Assembly (NCBI GenBank): GCA_002633005.1
Contig: NMRA01000012.1
Location: forward strand, 586,487 to 650,486
DNA: 64,000 bases
From: Phoronis australis
Lineage: Eukaryota; Phoronida; Phoronidae
Direction: 5' to 3'
Below the pieces are notes generated by a model. It worked only from the letters and a program-made list of their open reading frames with translations. It did no database searches and was not told where the DNA came from. This document shows positions 28,201-38,460 of the stretch, piece by piece; the stretch's first letter is position 1, and each line of letters begins with the position of its first letter. The position numbers were made by a program, and so were the translations under genes.

Positions 28201-31200
28201 AAATTTCAAGCGTTCTAATTCTAACCTTTAGCTTGAAACTTCAATAGTACTTGTTTATTTGTTTAATAGCCTTATGTTAACTTTTGGATTTACCTGAGCA
28301 ATCCAAACAAAAAGGAGAGTTCTGATGAATGACCATGTGCCATGATCTCAGCTAATACCCAGTGGGCCCTTCATTGTACACCTGTGCACTAATCCTTGAT
28401 GGACATACCAGGGGAACAGGTGGAAAATACCTGAGTCACATTGTCCAGTAGAAGATTAAAAACCAAGACTACATGGATTGAGGGATGTGCCCTACAGTCC
28501 AGCTTAGTGGTCACAATCATTAATGGCATTATGGTCAGCCTTTATCATCAACCTACAGACCAGTAAATTGAGCTGAATCCAAATCAGTGATAGCATGCTT
28601 GTTGTGAGTTCAGTTGAACTTAACTTAGTACACTAGCACTAGACAATGCCAAGCTCACAACACAATGTTAGATACACCTGACATCGATGGCAAATAGAGA
28701 GCTTGTGAAATCATTCCATTTCTCAGCCAGGGCAACACTGTCACCGGATGTCATGACATGCCAGCCTGTTATTTTATCTCACAACACCCACAAGACTGGA
28801 CTGAATGAAGCATAGCAAATAAACAGTAATTTCATGGAAGTTAGGATTATGTAACAACAAGATAAGCGACAAAGCTAGGGCAAAGTGAACTGAGGCACAG
28901 AATGAAGGTAAAAATTGGTGCTGTTTCATCTCGCATATTCAGGAGAAAAAAAAGCAGATTCATCACATGTAAAAATATGAAATCTAATCAACTTTTTGGA
29001 ACTACCCTGGATTCATATAAAAATTTACAAAACATACGAAGACATGAAATTCAATGAAACCATGACACAGCTAACCAACACCAATAATTTGTGTCAAGAC
29101 TAATTGCAGATCAGAACCAAGAGGTGCAATTTACATTGTTGGCACTGTTCAGGCAATTTAAAAACAGTTTTGTGAATTCAGAATCCACATCCCAGACAAT
29201 AGAATTCATTTGTCAAGTGGGAAAAAACTGTAAATTTCACAGGCCATCTAAGATGTCGTAAAGCTGAGCAACCACAATTTTTTTAAGGAAAAATATCTAC
29301 GTAGCCCCTAAAAATGGCATGCTGACTTAATGTTTTATTATTTTTGTTACACCATTTAAATCCATCTACAAATCTGGTGTGAAATCCAAATGAAGAGCAT
29401 TGTACAATAAAGAGATCTTAAACACAAGGTGGACTGTCTACCTGTAACAAGGCACCCAACAGAGGCATTAACCCATGGATTGGGAGTAATTCTTTTGTTA
29501 CCTATGGCTGACAGTTTCTAACTGCATCAGTTTATTATACCCATCACCTATCAACACACAGCTATATAGACAGAGCACTTCTTCAACAACACACCAGTCC
29601 CAATGGCTCTATATCACCATCAAAGGAATATCATTACAAACTACAGAAATAAATTCGCAACATCATTACCCAAAACAATATTTCGACTTGATCAGACAGC
29701 AACAGTTGGTGATATATGCTTTGGATTGCTTTGTGTTCATAGGCAAGATAGTAGGGGCTATAAATAAAGTGGTAGGACATCTAAACAGAGACAGTTTAAC
29801 AACAGGGACTACCATCAGTAGAGGTGTGATGTAACTAGCCTGGTTTAGCTACTCTTGACTACAATACATGTGTCACAACTGGTAGTTCAGATCATAGCTG
29901 GTTGCTACATTTGGATGTCCATTAAATAGAAATAAAGAGATGTCGCTCACACAGACTTTTAACTTGTCAAGCACTGGGTACATAAACCACTAAAATTATG
30001 ACAAAATTTAAGTTGGTGGTAGGTCTTCGCCAACTCATACTCTATAAATTGAAAACTTCGATTAGAAACATTTTTTAAAATCTAAAAACTCATTTCAGAA
30101 GAAGTATAACACAAACATACTTCAAAACTCTTCAATTTTGGACAACAGACAAGTGAAGTTATATCTCTTCATTTTTTCTATTCAAAATAAGAAGCTTCAG
30201 CTAAACTCCCCCTCATATCCAAGTACTAGACCATGACTTCCATCAGACAATGATTAACATTCATTACAACAATGTTAAAAGCTTTTGAAAAATGAAAACA
30301 ACATTTTGGCAACAGTAGCGCGTCTTAACAGAAAATAAATAGAACGCAACAATTTTTGATAAAATATGGAGTAATGTCCCTTGCTACAAATGCCAAGCCA
30401 GCTTTAACACATGCAGTTGGTAATGAATGCCCTTAAGATACGAAATAGGAACCGTATATTATCTATACATTTAAACAATCGCAGGTCCAGTATTAGTTAT
30501 AGATCCTTTTACAAGACCATAAAGGATTAACGATTTCCTCCTCAAATTCAATTTGTCAGAGTATTTGAAACATCAGGAAAAATATTCATTCACCACGATA
30601 GTTTACCTTAGCTGTACGGATCAACTAAAAGCAATCTATTATGGATCATTCCTACCAAAAAACTACCAATTCATAATACACAAGCAGATTTCAAGTACCA
30701 TATTTATTAAACAACAACTGGTTGATCATTTGTTCCATGATTTGCTTTTGCAATGTTAGAACTAAGGATTGTCTAGCAACAGAATTGGACCTTTTTATAT
30801 GATGTTTTTTAAATTATCCAAATCCTCTGATGGTGGTTGACCACTTGAATTAGTAATTATTTCAATCCTCTATGAACCCAATTGTAACCCACTCTTTATT
30901 GATCAGGTAATGGATATAAATTCTGAACAGCTTGATTGATTTTATAGCCCCTCAACCATTATTTCCATACTTTATGGTTAGGAATCAAAATGGTTCACAA
31001 ATGTCTCAACAAAACCCCCAATAAAATCAATGGAACTGCTTGTGTCCGAAAACAAACATTGCAGACTCGGTGATTCAGAATGACTGTGTGAATGGGTGAA
31101 CCGTCGGGACCAGGTCACACTCGATACATTACCTTGGAGCATTTGTTCGAGTTTTCGTCGATCCACGCGAAATCTTTCTTCATAGGCATCTGGATCGACT

Positions 31201-31310
31201 TCTTTACTTTCTTCCAAATCTTCTTGAGGTGAGGCGGGACTCATTTCGCCTTCTGGACTTGTGTAATGTATCGTCCTCATGACTGCACTGCCGACTGTCT
31301 GCTCCGCCAT
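1123..31310 (-). CDS. BICC1: Bicaudal-C family RNA-binding protein, 5' part (5 coding exons, gene continues past left edge)
   Basis: Joined exons on the minus strand are 31310-31133, 25071-25025, 20432-20363, 2041-1962 and 1281-1123 (178 codons). Splice phases agree at every junction and all introns are GT..AG. The product matches the N-terminus of Bicaudal-C: an acidic leader, then ERFRVDRRKLEQML (about residues 46-58), a first KH-type fold with a degenerate loop (PSKLKIGAKSKKDPHIKV, about 87-104), then a canonical KH domain with GKGG at 145-148 and CHIHFPDSN after it. Known family role: cytoplasmic RNA binding, post-transcriptional control of maternal and developmental mRNAs, and SAM-domain polymerisation. 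The remaining KH units and the C-terminal SAM domain must lie left of position 1. The start ATG at 31310 has G at -3 and +4 and sits in a locally CpG-richer stretch. An out-of-frame ATG lies five bases upstream of it. Identity is very secure; the 5' UTR and promoter are not resolved. Confidence 0.95.
1962..2041 (-). CDS. BICC1: BICC1 coding exon 4
   Basis: An 80-nt exon with acceptor TTTCAG and donor AAAG/GTATGC. It encodes DPHIKVAGKPEDVRRARELI then MAVLDTK (residues 99-125), the C-terminal strand and helix of the first KH unit. The Asp codon is split across intron 3. Confidence 0.95.
7611..7717. repeat. hairpin (MITE-like) element with ~42-bp inverted arms
   Basis: The left arm (7611-7652) and the reverse complement of the right arm (7675-7717) align over about 42 bases with few mismatches. 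Shared blocks include GCCCACA.TTTG.GAACC and CAGTTT. The loop is about 22 bases. A related arm occurs at 11869-11912, so this is a repeat family rather than a chance hairpin. Confidence 0.65.
9650..9925. repeat. diverged interspersed repeat, copy 1
   Basis: Shares in the same order with 12805-12995: AAATGAAATAAACA, a GAAGTGAAA block, GCAAATGTCCACC..GTA and AATATCCTGCGCACAGG. This indicates an old interspersed repeat in BICC1 intron 3. Class unknown. Confidence 0.6.
11869..11912. repeat. second copy of the 7.6-kb hairpin arm
   Basis: Reads AACGGGTTCTTCAAATGCGG then GCACATTATACTAGACTATT, closely matching the right arm at 7676-7717 (AACTGGTTCCCAAAATGTGG ...). The opposite arm is not clear at this site. 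Confidence 0.55.
12805..13125. repeat. diverged interspersed repeat, copy 2, with internal direct repeat
   Basis: Collinear with copy 1 at 9650-9925. It also carries the exact 14-mer TAGGTTGCCAAACG at 12840-12853 and 13108-13121, which could be remnants of terminal or subterminal repeats. No protein content is seen. Confidence 0.55.
16490..16740. repeat. interspersed repeat, copy A
   Basis: Contains CATTTTTGCTAGTAG, GAACAGTTACAA and a downstream TTTATGACAGAGAATGAAC block. The same blocks recur in the same order at 20600-20850, and the last recurs inverted at 17393-17440. Confidence 0.55.
17380..17530. repeat. inverted partner of the 16.5-kb repeat
   Basis: GTTCATTCTCTGCCATAAAC is the reverse complement of the GACAGAGAATGAAC end of the 16.5-kb repeat and of the TATGGCAGAGCATGAAC end at 20.8 kb. 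It may form the other end of one element of about 0.8-0.9 kb. Confidence 0.45.
20363..20432 (-). CDS. BICC1: BICC1 coding exon 3
   Basis: A 70-nt exon with acceptor CTGACCAG and donor AAAG/GTAAGT. It encodes VMEDTDTQITWPSKLKIGAK then SKK (residues 76-98), near-identical to the vertebrate block around the degenerate GXXG loop. It ends in phase 1. Confidence 0.95.
20433..25024 (-). other. BICC1 intron 2
   Basis: An intron of about 4.6 kb. A repeat related to the one at 16.5 kb lies at 20600-20850. Short tandem-like blocks containing GCCTAAAGGYGCRGCAA occur near 21727 and 22000. An undetermined base (n) is at 22218. No coding exon is recognised. Confidence 0.65.
20600..20850. repeat. interspersed repeat, copy B
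   Basis: Shares ACCATTTTTGCTAGTAG, AACAGTTACAA and TTTATGGCAGAGCATGAAC with the 16.5-kb copy in the same order and similar spacing. It lies just upstream (minus sense) of BICC1 exon 3, in intron 2. Confidence 0.55.
25025..25071 (-). CDS. BICC1: BICC1 coding exon 2
   Basis: A 47-nt exon with acceptor TTTACAG and donor AAAG/GTAATG. It encodes GGCENDKQKAEDFFIK (residues 60-75), the first helix region of the N-terminal KH fold. It enters in phase 1 and leaves in phase 0, matching its neighbours. Confidence 0.93.
25072..31132 (-). other. BICC1 intron 1
   Basis: An intron of about 6.1 kb following the first coding exon. The only recognisable content is a decayed reverse-transcriptase motif near 26051-26083 on the opposite strand. 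The rest is AT-rich with no supported gene. Confidence 0.65.
26051..26083 (+). pseudogene. decayed LINE reverse transcriptase fragment (motif A)
   Basis: The plus strand encodes YVDLKKAFDTM followed at once by a stop. This is the palm-domain motif A signature ([FY]xDLKKAFDT) of non-LTR reverse transcriptases. Flanking sequence is too mutated to extend the frame. It is a relic inside BICC1 intron 1, antisense to the gene. The motif is short, so confidence is moderate. Confidence 0.5.
31133..31310 (-). CDS. BICC1: BICC1 coding exon 1 (start codon)
   Basis: This exon has 59 full codons plus one base (phase 1). It begins MAEQTVGSAV and ends ..RRKLEQMLQ G|. The donor reads CAAG/GTAATG. The reading frame stays open for about 22 codons upstream of the ATG, but no earlier in-frame ATG exists, so 31310 is the natural start. 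The leader is acidic and rich in Glu, Ser and Pro. Confidence 0.95.
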
Positions 31311-32103
31311 CTCATACTTGTTGTCATACCGAATCACTTCCGTATTCGCGCACTTCCTATCTACTTGCGTCAACAAATTAGAGCAAAAATTATCTCCTTA
31401 TTAGTAGCTACATAAATCTTTCATAACCTTGAGAATTTAAACTCGTCAACATAACAATTAACATGATTTTTTTTAGTTTTCTTCTCGTGAAATTTTACAT
31501 TGTAGAAAAAATAACCACATTCCGATGCGTATGAATATCAATAAAGGAAGCGTGCCAAGAAAAAACATTCGAACAATTATGAATGAAGTAAAATATTGCC
31601 TTTTGAGGCTTTCGATTTGTGTGCAGTGAAAATTGTAGCAACAGTTATTGCAATGAAACAACAGGCTAGAACGATGATAACATATGTGTCAAGATCGAAA
31701 GAACTATGACGAAGTAACTTTTCGGTACCGGTATCAAATTTTCAACGAAGTCCATCAGTGGACTTACCAGTCACGCTTGCAACGGCAAGCGGCAATAACA
31801 TACTTAAGCGCAAAGCTAACGGGAGATAACATTACAGTGACGTGCCGTGGCGTACATTTAATAAATAACGAGCATCTTCAGTCTCATGCTGCATTCAACC
31901 GAATTACGACTTCAATGAAAAACGTTTTCTGTGATTCACCGTGTCATTAATGCTCTACCTAAACGTGATGGCTATGGAAAGTAAATTAGTAAGTAGGGCC
32001 TAAGTAAGTAAAACGTTTATTTTAAATCGGTATGGGTGAATAAAACTAAAGAAACATTATCACAAGTGCTAGTTACCGATGAAAATACATGTGTAGAAAA
32101 TGT

Positions 32104-32451
32104 TCACAGAAAGGTGTAGAAGAATACATGCAGAAAGAACATTGATAAATAACTATGTAAACAAGCATAGTCAAAACCGTAACGGTTGTCCACATGAAGC
32201 AGAAGACATGAACAACATCGAATATATTCCTGGCACTCACAGTCTTCCTTAACAAAATTCGAAACCATGCACTTAAATTTTGTCAGGTCATTGCAACTTC
32301 TAATTGATTTAAGCAATTTATTCCACAAAGAACATGCGCGCACCCAGCCTAAAATATAGGGGGCTCGAATTTTTGAGAGACCCCTGGGTGCGCGCATGGA
32401 GAAACAACTCGACTGTGTATGAAGTGAAGTCGTAAATAAAAGTTGAATCAT
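32104..32451 (-). pseudogene. LINE ORF2 C-terminal remnant
   Basis: The minus-strand frame contains SLWNKLLKSIRSCNDLTKFK (about 32331-32272) followed by CMVSNF and a Cys-rich tail. This matches the usual C-terminal signature of CR1/Jockey-like non-LTR reverse transcriptase ORFs (R..LWN.LP..IR....L..FK). No polymerase palm lies upstream, so it is 5'-truncated, as is typical of dead LINE copies. A perfect 15-bp inverted repeat immediately precedes the motif. Confidence 0.5.
32333..32398. repeat. perfect 15-bp inverted repeat, 36-bp spacer
   Basis: CATGCGCGCACCCAG at 32333-32347 is exactly complementary to CTGGGTGCGCGCATG at 32384-32398. It is GC-rich in an otherwise AT-rich area. It may be terminal repeats of a tiny element or a foldback within the LINE relic. 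Confidence 0.7.
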
Positions 32452-34943
32452 CGGCTGACAAAATTCAACTGGTTCTGTTTTGTGATAAACTAAACTTTGT
32501 CGGGAAACTTAAACATTTCGGAATAATACGCCCATGTGTCAATTGTGTCATGGTATTTGGATTGTTTTTTAACGCAGTAGGTCTATGCCTTCATAATGGG
32601 AAATTGACTAGCCCATGGGCTGCATGACTGCTGTAGGACAACCTGTATACCCCAAATGACCCCCCAAAATGACCCGCTTTTTACTTCCAATATCTTAGTG
32701 GTTAATTGACCAGCAACTATGAAAGTTGGAACAAGGTGATTTAAATTAATTTTCCTTAAGGCCGAGGAGTGAAATACTTTAAACATCTTATTAGAACGGC
32801 GAAGAAGTCGTAATACCATTCATTTCAGTCAACCCGACTATGTGGCCTCCAGTTCGTCAATAACCAAAGTCTTTTCTTCAAAATCCTTTTTTAATTATTT
32901 TTTCGAGTAATCGTTCCTCATAAAACATTTTGTTCATCAGATCTGTACTCTCTTCCCCGATACAACCATGACTCTCTAATCGTGTAAAATCGCCTTTACT
33001 CGGCTTTGAGGAAAACGATCAAATCCACCTCCCCGTTTTCATTATTCTGAATTTTTTCGTTCCATTTTAGTTCTGGTAACACTTATTAAAATTTTTAATT
33101 TCGTGAGAGACGCTTTTGACACCTAAAACTTATCAAAAGTTTATTGTATTTGTCATAGATTGATATGTACCACATCAAACAAATCCCATTGAAATTTTGC
33201 CCTGTGACTGGCAATGAATTGAAGTTACACGCTCTTCTAAATTTCACTAGTATCGTAATAAATCACTCAAATGTTAGGTGTGAGGCTTTTTCGGGACAGA
33301 TTTAATGTTTATTAAAATACATTGTTTAACAAGAAATTTGTGTAATTCGAAAGGATCACGAGACGAAGATTCTTATCTTGGGGTGCTCCATAGTTTGATA
33401 TTTTCTCTTGTGCCCAATAGTTTTTACTAAAGCCACTCTTATGTAAATGAATGACTCCACGGATTTCATTCATTACAGATCAAACATGATCTACAACCCA
33501 GTTCTCAAAATACTTTTTAACTGTGCACATTATGTTTGCTTCATCATTTCGAAAAAAAAGGAAAAGTATATGATTACATTTATCATGTATTGTTTATCAT
33601 GGACACTTAATTAGTAATATTAGTAAAACGCTAGTACACGAGTCGTCATTCAATGAATTTCTTCAAAACTTTAGATTGCAATACTTGAGACGGAATTTCC
33701 ATTCAGAAGGATTCTGAAACTTTAACATCAAACCTAGAATCATCACGTTCTTGAAAAAATTCTTCATCACATAGACTTTATTTTCAATGCCATGCAAAAC
33801 CGGCACTTAAGGAAATCCTAGGGCTGGTCAGACTGAGCCCTTCTAAATATTGACCGTTTATAATTAGTGGGTCTCGAAGATTAAACCAAAAAGCATAATC
33901 GATTTTGATCTGTACCCCAATTCATTTTAATACCTGCACTCATTGACTAAACGTGAACCTTTGGTTCAATTTCAGCCAAAATTGGTGTTTTTTGTTGCTT
34001 TAGTGAAAATATGGAAGTTCTGAAACGAATGGTTTGCTAAGTGATGAATATAAAAAAGCCTCACATCATCGTTTTACGATGACTTTTTAGAAAATGAGCA
34101 ACAAAAACACCGAACCAACGGGTCGATTTTCAAAAAATCACAGACCAGAACCAATTATATTTTTGTGGATCAATGCCGAAAACAGTGCTATCATGCGAGG
34201 GAACTTTTAATTCAGTTTGATACTTCTAATTAGGAAATTTATTGATTTTACGTTTATCAATGTGAGCATAAAGGAAATGCAGCTATGATTTTCAGTTTGA
34301 AAACACAAGAAAAATGCATGAAATTATTACATTAGAACTAATAACCTAATAACTAAATAAACAATACTGATTAAACTGGATCTAGATAAACTCTCTTTTC
34401 AAAAATTTATATGACGCCATCTCCATGCGTTCACTTTCTTTTATCATTCGGGTGATGTTTTCTTTTTCGAAAGTCAAATGTGGATCCCGATTATGACAGT
34501 TTCACCCATCTCATACTCAGCGTTCCTGGGCGTTTGCAGGACAGGGATGCATTTTGCTCATCTCTTCTAAGATGTGTCAATTTTTCGAGTCAACTTTCTA
34601 AATGGGTGGGCATCCAAACAAACTTGACGCCGAAATAGAAAATCATTTTACGCCCTGACCTGTTGGGCTGGCATCTGGTGACCAATGAATGAACTGCATT
34701 TAATCGAAAACTGTCAATCGGCAGACCACTTCCGATATGAAAATAGATCCGCGGTAAACATAAAATGTCAAAACAAGAAAAGTTGCCAAGTTTGTCAATT
34801 AATTCATTTTACGGAAAGCGCAAGCAAAGATCGAGGTAATAAACGCATTAAAGCTTAGTTCCCAAGCTGACATTTGAGGATTGGGAGCACACTTTTAGCT
34901 TTACCTCCGGTGCTGGTAGACACACAGGCGCCGGAGGTTTAGC

Positions 34944-35572
34944 CAAAGGCGTCCTCAGCTTCTGATCGCGTCCCCAATACACTACATGTAATACTACAAG
35001 GTATGACACTGGGGACTAGAAATTCCACGGGTGCTTCGATTCCGCAGCCCATATCAAACACATAACTCAATAAATTTCCCAAAACGGGTTCAACAAACCA
35101 TGAGAAATTGTTCTTTCTTATAATACAATTCACGGTGTCGTGCTCCAGCCCCGAGTCCAGCGAGTTCGCAAGAAATTCCTTGTAAAAGCACAAAAATGTT
35201 CCCAAAAAGCCCAATCACACTTTGCACTTTGTCGGTTCGAGTTCAAGGGCGGCACGGAAATTGCCGATGAATTACGGATGGACGGCGTTATCCGAGTCGA
35301 CATTGTGACTTTTCAACGAACCGACAAACCGGCAATTTCCGTACCGTGCTTGACCTCGAACGGACGAAGTGCAAAGTGTGTGAATGGTATTATAAGAAAG
35401 AACAATTTCTCATGGTTTGTTGAACCCCTGTTTTGTGTAAATTTATTGAGTTATGTGTTTGATATGGACAGCTGAATCGAAGAACCCGAGGAATTTCTAG
35501 TCCTGAGTGTCGTACCTTGTAGTATTATTATATATGTAGTGTATTGGGGATGATCAGCTGAGGACGCCTGTG
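34944..35572. mobile_element. ~630-bp foldback DNA transposon (non-autonomous) with target-site duplication
   Basis: The ends are inverted: CAAAGGCGTCCTCAGC on the left, and CACAGGCGTCCTCAGC as the reverse complement of the right end. Both flanks carry GGTTTAGC(C) (34936-34944 and 35573-35581), an 8-9 bp target-site duplication. Homologous arms of about 190 bp continue inward; for example GAAAGAACAATTTCTCATGG on the plus strand at 35395 is found inverted around 35100-35120. A second inverted block at 35210-35280 / 35300-35385 shares CACTTTGCACTT and GGAAATTGCCG. The left side has an extra insertion of about 80 bp (35125-35205). The TSD length fits hAT or Mutator-like elements. No transposase is present, and open frames across it are by-products of the palindrome. 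Confidence 0.75.
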
Positions 35573-36299
35573 GGTTTAGCCAGCCAGCTAGCTGTATGAA
35601 GACTAGATCATCAAAATACAGCTGGGTACCACTGTGTTAATCTTCCATAGACCCCGAAATTGCACACAGCGAGGGTAGCTCTGCTCGTTAACTCGCCTTG
35701 AAACTTGTATCAACATGTAAAGCTAGTAAAGACCGGATGGGGTGCATGCAAAATCTGGGAATCAACTGACACCTTGTTTGTTACAGTCGTTTAAGTGAAA
35801 AACTGCAATAAACGTCACTTTCTTGCGTGACTCTCCACCTTTTGCAACAATGAAAAGTATTTCGTCGTTTTGAAATCAGTATGCTCGTGTTATACGCACG
35901 AGCCATGTACTAAAATTTTGAGTCATTCGCAGCAGCAGAAAATTTGTGAAATTCGGTTTGCTGGTATTGAAATTCTAAAAACTTATAATGAAGTGAAACC
36001 AGTCCCGATAATTTGTTGTGACGTATACGCAACCTCATGAAAGAACAACAGTTGATTGAAGAATCAGCAAAAAAAGAAACTGGCCACTAGGTGAAGCAAT
36101 ATTTCATGGCGCCGAAAGTCATCGCTGAAGATCGCTCCACAACTTTAGCAGCAGAATAACGGTAGAACGCCATTTGTTCCAACACGGTTAAATGATTTAG
36201 TTTATCCAAGGAAGACTGTAGTTTGTAATGACACTAATTTTGTGTCAGATTTTATCTTACCACTTTTTTAACCACATCGGCAAAAATATCACTATATAT

Positions 36300-36332
36300 T
36301 ATGTATAATACTATATATATATATATATAGTG
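36300..36332. repeat. AT dinucleotide microsatellite
   Basis: A run of alternating A/T (TATATATATATATATA) preceded by imperfect TATA-type repeats. No gene is nearby. Confidence 0.8.
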
Positions 36333-36639
36333 TACTGTGGGCGACCAGAAGCAAGATAAGGATGCCTATGCAAGTGGCGTAGTTGGCAAACAAATGATAT
36401 CAAAGAAGCACTGCCAACTATAGTAACCTTGGTCAGCGCTCATGGCATGGTGTCTATGGTGATGCTATTAGTTGCAGAATCAAGGACCTATATGAGAGAC
36501 AACTTTGTGTTCACCTGTGTTGTGATGGTAAAGGCACAAAGGAAAGTTAATCACCTGTATTGCAGACAGTCTGGTGTTCACCTTCCCTTTCTGTAGGAAA
36601 GGAGGAATGTTATAGTTGTGCTTCTGGTGAATCATATGA

Positions 36640-36840
36640 GCCGTTAGCCACTAGCTAACAGGCAATTGCCTATTAGTTGGCACACTTGCTGGTTTTATCG
36701 GGGTCACTGGTTCGATTCCCGTCTTGTCGGGTAATCTAGGCTATTACTATACTTCGCTGCTTTGGGAACTCTGCTCTACTGGAGTTAATGAGAGGGGGCA
36801 CTGTGTTTGCCACCAGCCGGCAATGACTGGTTAATATTAC
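36640..36840 (+). repeat. tRNA-derived SINE (probable)
   Basis: A Pol III-type internal promoter is visible: an A-box-like TAGCTAACAGG at 36652-36662 and a perfect B box GGTTCGATTCC at 36709-36719. The sequence does not fold into an obvious intact tRNA cloverleaf (no convincing acceptor pairing or CCA context) and continues into unrelated sequence, so a SINE head is more likely than a functional tRNA. Confidence 0.5.
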
Positions 36841-37326
36841 ATTCGTTAATATTTTGTTCTTATTTAGACGGTATAAGTATTATGTTTCAATTTATCCATG
36901 TATTTGCTGGATTCTTTACACTAAAAAAGTCACTGACTGTATGGCGTATGCAGTACAAGTTCCTACCATTCGCCAAACCGTCTTTGTTTGAATCAGCTGT
37001 TAGCCTACTTCATATTCAATGTTTTTTGATATGTGATCTAATACAGCGACGTTGGCGTCTTCGGAGAATGGTCAAATAATGCATTAGCTGACAGTGTATG
37101 GTCCATACTTGTAAAAGGTGAAGGTCATATTAGCGTCACCTTACACTAACAGAATTAGTTTTCTGAATTATTCCGAAGCTGATGGGGACAGTATTGCTTA
37201 ACTTTGTGGTTAACCACAGTTTACATCAAAACTTCAATGGTAGCGGAGATAACTCTATGGGGAAAGGTCTCAAGTTGTTGTAATAATTTTGATTACTGTA
37301 TAACTTGATTTCCGGCGCTGACGTAC

Positions 37327-37430
37327 TGTCCAATAAAGTCTCTCCAAATTCGCTTGCGCCAAGCGCCAATTTCCTTTTAGCTGGATGGTTTGAACTCTCG
37401 ACTATCACGCTGTGAACCCTGGTTTAAGTG
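37327..37430 (+). repeat. tRNA-derived SINE relic, copy 1
   Basis: CAATAAAGTCTCTCCAAATT..GCGCCAAGCG then GGATGGTTTGAACTCTCG and GTGAACCCTGGTTTAAGTG align collinearly with 37887-38000. The GGTTT..AACTC and GGTTTAAGTG blocks look like degraded tRNA A and B boxes. Confidence 0.45.
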
Positions 37431-37807
37431 TAGGTGGCGGCGCACCCTAATATAGCCTGTATGCCAGAAGCTTATTGGCAAATTATGCCTCACAGTGACT
37501 AGACCATCAAAGTCACAGTACAATAATTACTTTATGAGTTGTGGCTTATGATTGTGGGTACACACTTTTGTGAGTCAAATGAGTTGTCCTTTATCACTTG
37601 TAAAACTTGACTTGATAGATTTTCTCTTTGGTGACACTATTCCAGTGTTCGAATAGGTGTCAAAAATGTGTACACTTACAGTGTCTTGCACTACAATTAT
37701 AATTGCTCTTAGAGGCGGGTGGAGAAAGTGCCAGTCTGGTGGTGGTGGATCCTGACCATAACGACAAATTCCAGAACGAGGGTGAGTTGTGCTGACGTCA
37801 AATTCCA

Positions 37808-38200
37808 GGACGCTAGGGTGTTGTTGAGGCTCCCATTCCGCAGAAGGGAAAGAGTGTTGTATCATGTGACTTCTGGGCTTGTTGTACAATTCAATAAATC
37901 CTCTCTAAATCATGTGCCAAGCGACAATTCATAGCAGAATGGTTTAGACACTCAGCCAACACATTGGGAACCCTGTGGTCCATGTAGGTATTGAGACTTG
38001 AACAAACCCAGCATGCTGCGGCGTGGGAGCCAAACGTCAGGTCGGCCAACAGACAATTGCTTACAGATATTTGCAAGCAATATGGAGAGTCTTTATCAAA
38101 TCTGCGTCACACTCGGAAATCATGTGATACAATGCTCCTTCCACGAAACCGGTACACCATCTTGGTACTCATCTCAGCAACACCCCTAGTATCACGAAAT
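37808..38200. mobile_element. inverted-repeat (foldback) element
   Basis: CTAGGGTGTTGTTGAG (37813-37828) is inverted at 38173-38189 as CTCAGCAACACCCCTAG. TTGTATCATGTGACTTC (37857-37873) is inverted at 38116-38132. Blocks between them are also partly complementary, giving arms of about 75-90 bp. The SINE relic lies in the loop. No transposase is seen. Confidence 0.55.
37887..38000 (+). repeat. tRNA-derived SINE relic, copy 2
   Basis: CAATTCAATAAATCCTCTCT..GTGCCAAGCG, then AATGGTTTAGACACTCAGCC (A-box-like) and GGTATTGAGACTTG (degraded B box). Same family as 37327-37430. It sits inside the loop of the 37.8-38.2-kb inverted-repeat element. Confidence 0.45.
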
Positions 38201-38460
38201 TAGCCCTTAGCAACTCTGGATCCACCACTACCAGGCAGCTCTCTCTCCATCTGCCACTTGCCATTTATGTCAGTTTACACAGCTTTTGAAAAAAGGTCTT
38301 TCAGCATTTGAAATGAAATATAGACTAGTTTTCATTGTGTTGTTTCACAATTAAGTGAAGTCCATACGTACTTGTCTACTGTTGTTTCCTGAGACTCTTC
38401 TCAGTGACAATAAGCCTGCTGCAATTTGATGATTCCAAGGTTAATTTTTGTTGGTTTTAG

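Larger units (their letters stand above)
31311..38460. other. region between the BICC1 and PRIMPOL start regions
   Basis: About 7.1 kb separates the BICC1 ATG from the first recognisable PRIMPOL exon. It must contain both promoters and the unidentified first PRIMPOL exon. I recognise mainly mobile-element debris (listed separately). The part at 32.9-34.9 kb is AT-rich and holds nothing I can name. No core promoter can be placed with confidence. Confidence 0.6.

Noticed and set aside
35140-35475. 111-codon plus-strand frame and its 91-codon minus-strand mirror (34939-35214)
   Set aside because: Both share IIRKNNFSWFVEP only because they read the two arms of the same inverted repeat. The element is non-coding.
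36640-36740. Functional tRNA gene
   Set aside because: The B box is perfect, but I cannot fold a complete cloverleaf with acceptor-stem pairing. A SINE is more likely.
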